From Odoribacter sp. AF15-53 (GTDB lineage: Bacteria; Bacteroidota; Bacteroidia; Bacteroidales; Marinifilaceae), in assembly GCF_003479425.1 (NCBI RefSeq), contig NZ_QUHC01000001.1, forward strand, positions 682,001 to 746,000: a DNA stretch of 64,000 nucleotides, written 5' to 3'. The notes beneath the pieces are model-generated. The model was not told the DNA's origin and ran no database searches. It was given only the letters and a program-made list of their open reading frames with translations. Below, piece after piece: positions 24,947-33,941 of the stretch (positions are counted from its first letter, which is position 1; each line of letters starts with the position of its first letter). The translations under genes and the position numbers were made by a program.

Positions 24947-25641
24947 ATTCTTTTACGATCTAATGTTTCAATGTAATTCTGTAATTCCCTCACGATTTTT
25001 TCGAGAAAAGCGGTCGGGTGGGGACGTGCCAGGGCGTGACTGACAATCGTGTAATAATCTTTCGTGGCGGGGAGATTCCACACGTGACAGAAATAGAGGA
25101 TAAATTCTTTTATCAGGTATTTGTCGGTAGGGAATACCACGAGCGACGTGTGCAGGTGCAAGGCCATCATCTCGGCGATGTCCATGTCGTCTGCCCGTAA
25201 GGTGCAGGGAAACGACACGCTTGTCTTCAACGTGTTGAACCACCTTGCCAGGTGCCGGAAAGAGGCCCGTTGCAGCCGGAGATACTCGTCAAGTAATTCC
25301 CGTTCGTCGGGGGTGAGCTCTTCCGGGGGGAGGGGAAGTCCCTCGTGCGTGATTTGCAGGTAGCGGTGGGTGGCATGCCCGTTTTCTTCCCCGAAGATGG
25401 TTTCCAGCTCGATGATGGTACCCAGCATGGCGACGATGATGGCGTTGTCTTCCAGTCCCTTCTCGCGGATATCCATGAGGCAGGAGATTGCCGGGATTTC
25501 CACGTCGAGCAGGTCGATGCGATACGCGGCCAAGCTTTCCGCCTCGTTGAAATGCAGCGGTTCGTGCAGATCATCCGTCACGTCGACTTCAGCCTTGTAA
25601 AGCGCGGACAGGTACTCGTGTAAAATTTCGTGTTGTTTCAT
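24943..25641 (-). CDS. Protein of unknown function, faintly RteC-like C-terminus
   Basis: 232 residues, acidic and helical, without signal peptide or membrane helix. The C-terminal third, TDKYLIKEFILYFCHVWNLP followed by DYYTIVSHALARPHPTAFLEK, has the spacing of the C-terminal domain of RteC regulators of conjugative transposons (a small-domain helix pair, then a TxFL.K box). That resemblance is by eye and weak. It overlaps the DUF6266-like gene and the HTH gene by 4 bases each, so it is a coupled member of the cassette. Confidence 0.5.
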   Translation of the reverse strand: MKQHEILHEYLSALYKAEVDVTDDLHEPLHFNEAESLAAYRIDLLDVEIPAISCLMDIREKGLEDNAIIVAMLGTIIELETIFGEENGHATHRYLQITHEGLPLPPEELTPDERELLDEYLRLQRASFRHLARWFNTLKTSVSFPCTLRADDMDIAEMMALHLHTSLVVFPTDKYLIKEFILYFCHVWNLPATKDYYTIVSHALARPHPTAFLEKIVRELQNYIETLDRKRI

Positions 25642-26270
25642 AATTTAAAGTATTTATCATTTGAAAAATGTTTCCCGTCTTGCGAGGCGAAAAAACAGTA
25701 GATATGCGCGTTTATTCTCTTTTTTCGTTCCAGGTGGAACGACGCGTACCCGTCTTCCCGCAAGGCCTGCACGTTGTCGAGGATTACCGGGGTGAACGAT
25801 CGGTTGCTGAATAGCACGACGACCATCAACCGATCGGTTGCCAGGGCGGAGGGGCATCCCGAATTATCGTCCCATTGCAGGGTGACGTTGTCTTGCTCGT
25901 CGACAGAGGCCGTCATGTTGTTGACATGTTGTTGTTTGCCGATGCCGAGTTGCAAGCGCGAGAAATCGCTGATTTTTCCCTCGTGTGTGAACATACTGAT
26001 GTTCGTTTTCATGAAAAGGGCGAAACCGTTTGTTTTTAGACGGTGTCCCTCGATCTTCCAGATCGGTTTGAGTGGAGTCTCGGCGAGCTGTTGATAGAAA
26101 CGCAGGGCTATCGTCAGGCGTGTTCGATTTCGTTGTTGTTCGGGCGTGTTCGCGTCGTGGTATTCCAGCGGGGCGGCCCGGATACAGTCTTGATTACCAT
26201 GTTTGTAAAAAATCGTGTTCCCGATGCGACCTCGCAGGCCCCTTAATAAACCATTGTTGTGTTTTGCCAT
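25638..26270 (-). CDS. DUF6266-like protein
   Basis: 210 residues opening MAKHNNGLLRGLRGRIGNT, then QQRNRTRLTIALRFYQQLAE, a WKIEGHRLKTNGFALFMK stretch and a beta-rich C-terminal half. The closing CFFASQDGKHFSNDKYF matches CFATSKNGKMVSDSRH of the 22906 paralogue. It is the first gene of the cassette. The function of the family is unknown. Confidence 0.6.
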   Translation of the reverse strand: MAKHNNGLLRGLRGRIGNTIFYKHGNQDCIRAAPLEYHDANTPEQQRNRTRLTIALRFYQQLAETPLKPIWKIEGHRLKTNGFALFMKTNISMFTHEGKISDFSRLQLGIGKQQHVNNMTASVDEQDNVTLQWDDNSGCPSALATDRLMVVVLFSNRSFTPVILDNVQALREDGYASFHLERKKRINAHIYCFFASQDGKHFSNDKYFKL

Positions 26271-26524
26271 CTTTTTTAATTTAAAGGTTAATTATTATTT
26301 AAACAGGACATCCGGGAGAGAGCGGGGGGATGTCGGGGAGAGTCGGGGGAGAAGTCGGGCTTCATGAATTATTCACGGACGTGTTGTCGTCGTATCATTC
26401 ACAGTTCCCAAACGGCTGTCGAACGTGGGCGAAACGTCTGTCATCTGTTTGTCGTGCCTTATCTCTCCCTTATCTCTCCTCGAACACCCTTTGACCTCGT
26501 GGGGCTCTCCGGATTTCTTGTTGA

Positions 26525-26532
26525 CAAAAGTA
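26525..26532 (-). promoter_or_regulatory. Possible -7 box of the lysis-like cassette
   Basis: Plus-strand CAAAAGTA is TACTTTTG on the minus strand, a full match to TAnnTTTG. There is no TTG at the -33 distance. It is the best candidate between the cassette and the transglutaminase-like gene. Confidence 0.35.
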
Positions 26533-26614
26533 GGGCATATCGGGTGGGGGAACATGACGGGAAATGTGTGACAATCAGCGCCAAATCAGGACAAATTGGA
26601 TTTCGCGAGAAAAA

Positions 26615-26814
26615 AAGTCCATAAAGTCTATAAAGTCCATAAAGTTCATAAAGTCTATAAAGTCCATAAAGTTGAGCCTTTGGCTCCTAAAGTCACGGGT
26701 GTCCTTCGGACAGTATTTGTCGGCAGCAAAGCTGCCGTGAACAAAGCGCCCGCGGGGTCGATGACCTTATGGACCTTATAGACCTTATGGACTTTATGGA
26801 CTAATTTTGTCTAC
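26615..26814. repeat. Intergenic mosaic repeat with ATAAAGTCC tandem units
   Basis: About six tandem 9-base units of the type ATAAAGTCC/ATAAAGTCT/ATAAAGTTC run from 26619 to 26672, then come palindromes GTCCTTCGGAC, GGCAGCAAAGCTGCC and a GCGCCCGCGGGG piece, then inverted counterparts GGACCTTATAGACC and GGACTTTATGGAC. The outer units are reverse complements of each other, so the entire element can fold into one long stem. It is the fullest of four copies in the window. Confidence 0.7.
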
Positions 26815-28950
26815 TCAGAAATAGTTATCAAAATAATAGAATTCGGTGGGGTGGGGAATAATCGTGTCCCGGTAGATGAATAGTTGTTTCCCGTCTTTGT
26901 AGAAAAAGGGGAGTTCTTCGTTTCCTGCCGAGAGATCCCGTAACCAGTAGATGCGATCGAGCGGGACGTTGTCAAATTTTAAAAAGTTATAACGGGCAAT
27001 TCGGGTTCCCGCCTTTTTCCAATCGTTATCCCAGTATAGCAATTGATAAGTGTGTCCCACGACGATATGGTTTTCGGCGTTTGCCGGGGCGAAGCGTATC
27101 TTTTTCACTTTCATGGGGCGTTTCAATGGCATCAGGTCTATTTTCGAGAAAGAGGCGTGTTGCATGGATGAATTGTAGGCCGGTTGATATCGCAAATACT
27201 TGTATTTACTGGTGTCGACCTGTAATTTGCGATATGCCCTGTCATCTTGTTTTGCCTTGGCGGCTTCGGGAGTAAACGTGGGAAGTGGTGTTGGCATGGG
27301 GAGTAAATCTTCGGGCGTGTACTCGTCCGTGAGAAATTCGAGAATACCCATGTTGCTGTACCGGCTGGTTGGCGATGTGACGTAACGGTAATACTGGAAG
27401 GCCCGGCATATCTTCGGGGTGTATTCCTGTAAGTTGAGAACGGGTGCCGTTTCGATCGTGCCGAGTAGCACGGAATCCTTGAAGTCTTCCCGGTTGGCTC
27501 CCTCGAAACGTCCCCCGATCATGAGTCGTGCTTTTTCTTGCAGGTGTGTTTTTTCGGGAAATTTCCGGTGTAGGAGCAAATCTCCTCTTTTCTCCGGTTG
27601 GGCGGGGCGAAGGGTGACGAACGAGTGGGACGTGTAGAGCGTGTCGGGCGAGGTGAGGTAGAACGGGTCGGCGTAAGGGATAATGCTGTCGCCTTTCAGG
27701 TAGACGGGAAGGTAGAGTATGTTGTAAACCACGTTTTTAAAGTGAGTTGTTTTGTGCTGGTGATCAACGAGTCCCCAGGTGGCGGGGACGATTCCCCCGG
27801 GAATGTTGTTGAACGTGTAGAGGTAAACCAGGTTGTTGGATATGTCCGCGTTTAGAGGAATCTCCACTTGGGCGACCCGGTAATTTTCGCTTGTCACTTC
27901 TTTGAGACAAGGCGTTTCGAAAGCCTCCGGGACTACCTCGTCTTTTGCTTTCAGCATGTGCGGGCTGTCGGCTTGCGCGGCAAAAGTGCTTCTGAAGAAA
28001 CTGGGCGAGGAGGAGGCCGAGAGATTGAACGGGTCGCGGCTTCTGGTCGGGCTGTACTTGGTACGCGAGCCCGTGCTATCCACGAGCGTGCAATGGAAAT
28101 GTCTCCCGGCTTTTTCCCGGAAAGAGATGTTGTAATCGACCGCCGTGGGTATGCCGAAGGCCCTGAACACGTTGCAGAAATTGTTACTTAGAGATATGCA
28201 GTCCACCTGGTATCCCAGGAAAAGATCGTAGAGCCCCACGTGTTGCTGGTGAGGGAGGGTGAACATCTGGTGAATGGTGTTCGTGTAGAGCGTGTAGCGA
28301 CTCATGTACCTGGAATAAGTTTTTTCGTCGCTCGTGTTCAGGTGTTTGCTGAAAATGTCGTTTAGTTTTTTCCCGTTCTCGTAAAAAGCGTAACCTGTCA
28401 TGGCTCGGTAGGGAAGGATCATTTCTTTAAATTGCTCGAACGGGAGATATGAAGCGTAAGGTGATTCTTTCCACACGCGGAATGCATTCTCGATATGCGA
28501 GATCAGGAAATCGGAATTCACGTGTCGCGGATCGGGGAATACTCCCTTGACAATGACGGGCGTGTCGGGGAGAATCATGGTTTCCAGTTTATGGGCGATG
28601 AACGCGTGTTGTTGGCGTGATTCAATGTTGGCTTCCGTGTACAGGGCCGAATCTTTTATCCCTTTCATCATTTCCCGGTATAGCCCGTCAAACCGGGAAT
28701 GCCATTCGAGCAGGGAGGAATCGGGGAAAACGGTTTGCTCTGTCGATAGATGCCATTTCATGTTGTCGATCAGGAAGCAGGCCGCCCGGTATTTAAGCGA
28801 ATCTTCCGGGGATTCCCGGTAATGACGCAGGACTTTTTCCAGCTCTCCCCGGTTTTTCCCGGCTTGCGAGAGCGTTTCTTCCACGCCGGGAGGATAGTGA
28901 GAACAGGAGAGCAGGGCTAGGATGATGAATGGGATGATGATTTTTTTCAT
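26815..28950 (-). CDS. Transglutaminase-like lipoprotein
   Basis: 711 residues. The lipobox ALLSC puts the lipidated Cys at residue 16. A helical N-terminal domain (to about 235) precedes a transglutaminase-type core with the probable nucleophile Cys251 in QVDCISLSNNF, the box FRAFGIPTAVDYN, His286 in GRHFHCTLVD and Asp291. The C-terminal half is beta-rich, with two likely Ig-like or jelly-roll regions. It may act as a peptidase or a cross-linking enzyme on envelope proteins. A paralogue of the same length lies at 33942. It is the last gene of the operon NVEALA, propeller, thioredoxin, transglutaminase. The enzymatic activity is inferred from the residue pattern only. Confidence 0.78.
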   Translation of the reverse strand: MKKIIIPFIILALLSCSHYPPGVEETLSQAGKNRGELEKVLRHYRESPEDSLKYRAACFLIDNMKWHLSTEQTVFPDSSLLEWHSRFDGLYREMMKGIKDSALYTEANIESRQQHAFIAHKLETMILPDTPVIVKGVFPDPRHVNSDFLISHIENAFRVWKESPYASYLPFEQFKEMILPYRAMTGYAFYENGKKLNDIFSKHLNTSDEKTYSRYMSRYTLYTNTIHQMFTLPHQQHVGLYDLFLGYQVDCISLSNNFCNVFRAFGIPTAVDYNISFREKAGRHFHCTLVDSTGSRTKYSPTRSRDPFNLSASSSPSFFRSTFAAQADSPHMLKAKDEVVPEAFETPCLKEVTSENYRVAQVEIPLNADISNNLVYLYTFNNIPGGIVPATWGLVDHQHKTTHFKNVVYNILYLPVYLKGDSIIPYADPFYLTSPDTLYTSHSFVTLRPAQPEKRGDLLLHRKFPEKTHLQEKARLMIGGRFEGANREDFKDSVLLGTIETAPVLNLQEYTPKICRAFQYYRYVTSPTSRYSNMGILEFLTDEYTPEDLLPMPTPLPTFTPEAAKAKQDDRAYRKLQVDTSKYKYLRYQPAYNSSMQHASFSKIDLMPLKRPMKVKKIRFAPANAENHIVVGHTYQLLYWDNDWKKAGTRIARYNFLKFDNVPLDRIYWLRDLSAGNEELPFFYKDGKQLFIYRDTIIPHPTEFYYFDNYF

Positions 28951-29013
28951 GGTTACGTCATGTTAGGTATCATATTGGGATTGACAGATTAGATTTTATT
29001 TTTCTAACGAGAA

Positions 29014-29631
29014 TCATAGCTTGGTTTCATGATTAAAAATTTTTTGTTTTACAATGTTCAAGTAGTCATCGGTATAATCAGGTGTTTGTTTGTCCATGAA
29101 GAAGAATAATTTTGTTTTCATTTCCTTATCAAGAATGAATAAATAAGGCGTGCTATATTTCTCGGCTGGAATAACTTGTTTTTTGTCTGCATACTGGAAA
29201 ATTTGCTTACCGTAAAAATTATTTCTTAATTTATATTCAACATCATTTGAAAAAAATATAATATCATCCCGTTGGGCGTAATCAGGGAAAGCATTCTTTA
29301 TTTTTTCCAGTAAAAGATTAATACATGGAGGGCAACTACTCATAGGGAAATAGCAAATCAAAGTACTCTTTTTTATTTTGTTCGCTAATGAGATAGAGGT
29401 TAACGTGTCTTTCCCGATGTGGATTTCGGGAGAAAATTCAAGATATTCGTTTTCTATTTCAATAGATTGTATTTTCCTGCGGTATTCATAAAAATAGTCA
29501 TTACTGTATTGGCTATAATATTGAATTAATTTTTTCTTGGTCTCCACGTGTTTATATATCAGTACGATATTCCCCGATATCAAGAGAAGCATAATGATCA
29601 CGATGTATAAATTTCGTGTATTGTTTTTCAT
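29014..29631 (-). CDS. Thioredoxin-like membrane-anchored protein (CPPC)
   Basis: 205 residues. One N-terminal membrane helix (about 9-27) has no lipobox, so this protein is anchored by its helix. The redox motif is in TLICYFPMSSCPPCINLL (Cys pair separated by PP), followed by FLDKEM-type strands and a PYLFILDKEMKTKLFF segment with the cis-Pro in STPYL. Operon partners are a propeller before it and a transglutaminase-like protein after it. CPPC and the periplasmic location favour a reductase or isomerase role. Confidence 0.75.
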   Translation of the reverse strand: MKNNTRNLYIVIIMLLLISGNIVLIYKHVETKKKLIQYYSQYSNDYFYEYRRKIQSIEIENEYLEFSPEIHIGKDTLTSISLANKIKKSTLICYFPMSSCPPCINLLLEKIKNAFPDYAQRDDIIFFSNDVEYKLRNNFYGKQIFQYADKKQVIPAEKYSTPYLFILDKEMKTKLFFFMDKQTPDYTDDYLNIVKQKIFNHETKL

Positions 29632-29634
29632 GTA

Positions 29635-30786
29635 TTATTTGCTTTTTAATTTTAACCTGACGATAAGTTGGTTATCATTTTCTTTCATGTTGTCGTATAT
29701 CTGTTTGCTTTTTTCGTCCAGTAATTGATAGGGAATGTATTCTTCTCTTTGTTCATATTCACAGAGATAAACGATTTCATTTTCGTTGAAATAGTTAAGG
29801 CTTTTCCAGTTAATCTTCTCTGAGAATTGGTTAAACTTTTTATAGGTATTATCTCGTGTATTATAAAGGACATAAAAAATTTTAGCATTCTCGGGGCCTT
29901 TTCTTACATCGTAAAATTGAGCAATAATTGAATTTCCGAATACACGAGTATCCATGATTGTTATTGGAAATGTTTTAATAAGCCATGCTCTTTGAGCAAC
30001 TTGATCTTGTGCCGTGGCCTTACCTTGCTCTATTTTATCATAGATAGAGGGAAACTTGATTTGTTCTAAAGTGTACGGAGAATTGCCTGTAGAAAAATGA
30101 AAAATAGGTGTAATTCTATCTTTTTCAATTTTATAGTAGGTATTTAGTGGAGTAATGGGTTGATAATTAATTTTTTCTTTTGAAAATCCAGGATAAGCAA
30201 ATACCATATCAATTATCTTAGGGAAAGTAAATGTGCTGGAAATGTATTCCTCCTTTTTGCGAGAGAAATAATGAATTTTTTTTCTATTTGTTCCCCGTAA
30301 ACATACGATGATATCTTTATCGAAAGGAAAGATTCGATGAATTACGCCTTCTGGACGGAAGGTTTGTAAGTATTTTCCGTTGAAATCATACTCATGTATA
30401 CCGGTCCAACATGTTACTAATAGGATGCTTTGGTTAAAAGGATCTATTACGAATTCTTCTATGCTATCATATTCTCCCGGTCCTCTTCCTACGTTGTATA
30501 TTCTGTGGAGATAGTTGCCTTGTCGATCTAATATATATATACCATTTTGTGATTGTATATAAAAGTGTTTGTTATCAGCTTTTAGTCTAGCAGCGGATGA
30601 TAGCAGGCAACTATCATTTGTGGGTATTTTTATAATTTGAATACTGTCACAGATTTCAAGTATTGAAACTTTGTCGTTTCGGGATAAATCAAATTGGTAA
30701 ACGGGGGCATTGTCCTGCCCCCCCTTTTTATCATGTTTACAACTGATAAACGTTAAAAGAATAAGGAAAAATAATGTTGGTTTCAT
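29635..30786 (-). CDS. 6-bladed beta-propeller lipoprotein
   Basis: 383 residues from the ATG at 30786 (signal peptide, lipobox FISC). The hallmark YNVGRGPGEYDSIEEFV lies near residue 100. It is diverged from the 15889-20347 group and closer in layout to 31585 and the broken gene at 32774. It starts 10 bases after the NVEALA-like gene and ends 3 bases before the thioredoxin-like gene. Function unknown. Confidence 0.83.
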   Translation of the reverse strand: MKPTLFFLILLTFISCKHDKKGGQDNAPVYQFDLSRNDKVSILEICDSIQIIKIPTNDSCLLSSAARLKADNKHFYIQSQNGIYILDRQGNYLHRIYNVGRGPGEYDSIEEFVIDPFNQSILLVTCWTGIHEYDFNGKYLQTFRPEGVIHRIFPFDKDIIVCLRGTNRKKIHYFSRKKEEYISSTFTFPKIIDMVFAYPGFSKEKINYQPITPLNTYYKIEKDRITPIFHFSTGNSPYTLEQIKFPSIYDKIEQGKATAQDQVAQRAWLIKTFPITIMDTRVFGNSIIAQFYDVRKGPENAKIFYVLYNTRDNTYKKFNQFSEKINWKSLNYFNENEIVYLCEYEQREEYIPYQLLDEKSKQIYDNMKENDNQLIVRLKLKSK

Positions 30787-30796
30787 AGATTTATTT

Positions 30797-31186
30797 TTAA
30801 ATATATGAGACTTGTTCTTGCATAGACTTGACAAATCGGCAATAACTTTCATGTCCTATACTCCCTCCTTGTAGGGTCCATATCGTGTAACCGCAAAGAT
30901 CAGTGGGATTTTCTGTACGTTTACAATAATAGGCAAAGAACGAATAACTACAGTATGGACATCCATTAGCACTTGTCCAACAACGTCCACCCGTGACGTG
31001 ATTGAAAGGGTGGTAATTACATGTTACGTCCGCGTCGGGGATTTCGTAATTGGCCTTTGCTGTTTGTTCGAGATTGGTTAAAAATAATTGTCCTTCTTGC
31101 TTTTGATCCGTAAGAATCATATTCACGTTAATAGCCATAAATATGACGAGTGCTATTGATACTGAAAATAATGTAATCTTTTTCAT
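30797..31186 (-). CDS. Divergent NVEALA-like Cys-rich secreted peptide
   Basis: 129 residues, longer than the others. Signal segment (about 5-26), then LFLTNLEQTAKANYEIPDAD in the place of the N-EALA motif, then a tail with eight Cys residues (for example RCWTSANGCPYCSYSFFAYY and LCGYTIW). The high Cys content is striking for a Bacteroidales secreted peptide. Its leader is identical over 144 bases to that of the 41679 peptide although the proteins are quite different. It starts the operon that ends at 26815. Confidence 0.75.
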   Translation of the reverse strand: MKKITLFSVSIALVIFMAINVNMILTDQKQEGQLFLTNLEQTAKANYEIPDADVTCNYHPFNHVTGGRCWTSANGCPYCSYSFFAYYCKRTENPTDLCGYTIWTLQGGSIGHESYCRFVKSMQEQVSYI

Positions 31187-31218
31187 CTTTGTTCTGGTTT
31201 TAATTTATATTTCCATTT

Positions 31219-31362
31219 CGTCCTTTTTCAAGTATATATCCTTTCAACGAGAGAGATGACGTGTGTCTCAATTTTTATTATCTTTGTCCTTTCTTCTTTT
31301 TTGAGGAAATGGGGCGGTGTCGGGAACTTGCTAGGGTTGAGCCGGCACCGCTATTTTCCCCC
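31219..31362. repeat. 144-bp exact direct repeat, copy 1
   Basis: Identical to 42019-42162 (offset 10,800). It covers the leader hairpin and the ACGTCATCT element. Similarity continues at about 75 percent to 31460/42260 through the DUF1573 end. Copies face the same way and so flank a 10.8-kb segment. Confidence 0.9.
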
Positions 31363-31380
31363 TGATAATTTTTAAAAATT

Positions 31381-31460
31381 AATATTCTTTCAATCGCACG
31401 GCTTTCTAGCCTAAGTTCGTGTGATTGGAGATAAGGTGTTGCATAACACCAGTATGTTTT
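31381..31460 (-). pseudogene. Remnant of the 3' end of a DUF1573 gene
   Basis: Aligns with 42182-42260, the last 25 codons of the intact DUF1573 gene. The minus strand reads GTGTTATGCAACACC, matching VLCNT of the intact protein, then has a three-base insertion and shifts, so the frame meets TAG and TGA stops. The upstream part is gone. It shows that this leader was copied from, or shared an ancestor with, the 42-kb locus. Confidence 0.72.
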
Positions 31461-31524
31461 TTGTTATTTTTCATATCGAGTATATTAAATTGTTTCTACA
31501 CGCTTCGCCGTTAAACAGATACTT

Positions 31525-31582
31525 CAAATATATAGTAAAAAATCGGGAAAAATCAATAGAAATATGATAGAATTATGAGAAT
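31525..31582 (-). promoter_or_regulatory. Promoter and class-2 operator of the 30797 operon
   Basis: TTG (plus strand CAA 31554-31556), 21 bases, then TATATTTG (plus strand 31525-31532). TATG repeats at 31563-31566 and 31574-31577 on the plus strand, 11 bp apart, adjoin the -33 box. The operator ends 3 bases from the stop of the next propeller gene at 31585. Confidence 0.72.
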
Positions 31583-31584
31583 TT

Positions 31585-32757
31585 TCAGGAAGATTGTGAG
31601 TAATGTTGTATAGAATAAATGACAATACAGGGATTTGAATCTTCGTTGATATCAGGTAGTTCTTCTCTCATTCTATGAATCTGTTCGGGATAGTTTTTTT
31701 CAAAATTAACATATTCGTTTTTTCCTTTTAGATACTCGCATATGTCCGCTGCCTCAACGGAGGTTATGATGTAATCTTGTGTGATATCAATGATATTACC
31801 AAAGGTAGTTAGGTATTTTTTTGTATAAGGAGTAAGTTCACAAATGTTTGTTTCTTGATTGTTTTTATTGTATAAACACAGACGATTTTGACCGGATTCC
31901 AGAACTAAATAAATGTAATAATCCTGAGTTTCTTGAAATTTTCTAATTGTTGTGATGTAGTTGGGGGGCCAGCAATATTCTTCGTATTTTTTGTACGAGA
32001 TTTGTTCCTCGGGTAAATGATATTTACCAAAATTTACAGAGTGGCATGTAGACATGTTTTTGCCATCGTAACGATATACGTTAAAGTCCGTGGGGGCTAT
32101 ATAATAAAGAGAATCTTTATAAGACGAAAAAGATTTAATATTACTACTTTTACCTAACCAACTGGGATCTATATTTACACTTAGATTAATAGTTTGAAAA
32201 TTGGAGTCCAGTTCCCATAAATTGTAACGTTTATTTTCGTCTTGGGTATAATTTCCCGCATATCCGATATAACCTTTTTGCCATGAAAACATCTTGTATA
32301 ATGTTTCGGGAATAGGATATATTTCAACAAGTTTTAGATTGTTTATATCATAACTTAGTACTTTCCGATCTATTCTGGATAATAAGTTTAAGGTGTGATT
32401 CCTTTTGTTTATGAAGATATCAAACAATTGTAAATATTCTCCAGGGGCACGTCCCACTGTATTGATTTTATGGATAAAATTACCTTTTAAATCAAAAATA
32501 AAAACAGATTGATCATCGCCGAATGTGGCAACGTACAATCGGTCTTTATATACAATCGCCTTGTCTATTCTTCCAATCAACACGCTGTCTCTAGTTTCTA
32601 GGGCGATTATTTTACAGTCTTTTAATAGACCCGTGGAATGGATATCTTTCATGTTTTGGTCGAAATCAAAATGGATACATTTGATGTTTGTGTCCTTGTT
32701 TTTACAACTAAAGCAGCTGATAATTAGCAATATGATTATATAGTGATTCTTCTTCAT
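31585..32757 (-). CDS. 6-bladed beta-propeller lipoprotein
   Basis: 390 residues, lipobox SCFSC. Hallmark is altered to NTVGRAPGEYLQLFD (Ala for Gly/Pro neighbour) near residue 100. It is the last gene of the long operon, 17 bases after the broken propeller. Closest by eye to the 29635 and 36116 proteins. Function unknown. Confidence 0.82.
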   Translation of the reverse strand: MKKNHYIIILLIISCFSCKNKDTNIKCIHFDFDQNMKDIHSTGLLKDCKIIALETRDSVLIGRIDKAIVYKDRLYVATFGDDQSVFIFDLKGNFIHKINTVGRAPGEYLQLFDIFINKRNHTLNLLSRIDRKVLSYDINNLKLVEIYPIPETLYKMFSWQKGYIGYAGNYTQDENKRYNLWELDSNFQTINLSVNIDPSWLGKSSNIKSFSSYKDSLYYIAPTDFNVYRYDGKNMSTCHSVNFGKYHLPEEQISYKKYEEYCWPPNYITTIRKFQETQDYYIYLVLESGQNRLCLYNKNNQETNICELTPYTKKYLTTFGNIIDITQDYIITSVEAADICEYLKGKNEYVNFEKNYPEQIHRMREELPDINEDSNPCIVIYSIQHYSQSS

Positions 32758-32773
32758 TGAAAGTGTTTTTTTG

Positions 32774-33928
32774 TTATTGGGTATAAATGAATACTAGATG
32801 TGGATTGTTGTTTTCAAGATTTTTTTGAGAGGTTAACGGGGTGTATATTAGTTTTATATGATTCATGGAAGCCTGATGAAATTTTAAAAGTGTATGAAGG
32901 CAATCCTCGTCTGCAAGGGTGAAAATGAAATAGTTATCTTTCGCGTATTTGGGAACAGAATATAGGGATTTGAATTCATCCGGTAAAGTTGTCGTGTTGA
33001 ATATGTAGGGTTGTTGCTGTTGTTTATTGTAATATAGATCATAGGCGTTACCACCTTTAAAAAAATTACAGTAGATATATTTATTGTTTTCAAGCAAGTC
33101 ATCAAGATTAGAGATATAATCATTCCGTCGAGCATAGGCTATATATGTTTCAATTTCTCCGTCAAAAGATGTCAGGGGGATGTTGTATCTTTTGAAATCG
33201 AATTGATAACGCGGGATGATACTATCGGGTGTTATTTGAAACACGTTGTAGTCAAATACGGTTTTGAACAGGACGGAATCTTTATATTTCGAGAAAGTCC
33301 TGTTTAATGATAATTGACTGTTTTGGGCGTAAGGAGGGAGGTTGAAAGGTATTCTTTTTATCTTGCCGTTCGTGATGTCCAAAATTGAAACGCATGAAAT
33401 TGTATCCCTATAGTCCGTAAATAATGTAAGATAATCATTATCAATGACTGATATGCAAGTAATATCCATGTGCGGGTCCTCTATGTTAATTTCACGAAGA
33501 AAATCCCCGTGAAGATTATAGAAGATAATTTTTCCTCCCATGTTATCCATGATCACTATGGTATTATTGTTTAATATCGTGAAATCCGTGATAGATATAA
33601 ATTCTCCTGCCCCTCATCCATTATTTGCTATTTTAGATATCCCGTTTCCGTTTACATCGTATACGTACAAGCATTGGGATAGGGGATCTTCGATAAAGAG
33701 ATAGGGAGCGTCGTAACGAAGATTCTTGATACCCCCGATGATAAAAGTTGAATCTGTTTCTAACGGTACGATTCTTATGCTGTCTATTGAATTTATTAAA
33801 TCAAGTGATTGTGCATTGTGTTTATCGAAGTCTATAGCCAGTTTTTTGAATTTAATGTTTTCTACTTGTTGCCTCTGGCAGGAAACGCAAGTGATGATGA
33901 TAATCAGTAAAATATAGATTGTTTTCAT
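32774..33928 (-). pseudogene. 6-bladed beta-propeller lipoprotein gene broken by a nonsense codon
   Basis: The reading frame runs unbroken from the ATG at 33928 (signal peptide, lipobox TCVSC) to 32774 except for one TGA at plus-strand 33614-33616, codon 105. The context is NNG-stop-GAGEF where relatives have YGRGPGEF, so a CGA Arg codon seems to have mutated to TGA. Downstream blades look intact. It may be a true pseudogene, a phase of decay, or translated by read-through. It lies between a transglutaminase-like gene and another propeller gene. Confidence 0.82.
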
Positions 33929-33941
33929 GGTGATGATGGGG

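Larger units (their letters stand above)
26271..26814. other. 544-base non-coding stretch upstream of the lysis-like cassette
   Basis: No convincing gene. 26300-26360 is G-rich with GAGAGAGCGGGGGGA-type repeats; 26525-26532 holds a possible -7 box (TACTTTTG on the minus strand) for the cassette, which would give a leader of about 240 bases. The remaining 26615-26814 is a mosaic repeat (separate entry). Confidence 0.5.
31187..31524 (-). promoter_or_regulatory. Long leader of the 30797 NVEALA-like gene
   Basis: About 340 bases between the -7 box and the start codon. It contains the hairpin GCGGTGTCGG (31314-31323)/CCGGCACCGC (31342-31351), the ACGTCATCT element and the DUF1573 remnant at 31381-31460. 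No U tract follows the hairpin on the minus strand. Confidence 0.5.

Noticed and set aside
26373..26555. 60-residue frame before the lysis-like cassette
   Set aside because: No homology-like features, no promoter or start context; composition fits non-coding DNA.
26615..26680. CRISPR-like array from ATAAAGTCC repeats
   Set aside because: Units are 9 bases long with no spacers and no cas genes nearby.
31187..31218. Small leader peptide in NVEALA leaders
   Set aside because: Short ATG frames exist but are not shared between the leader types.
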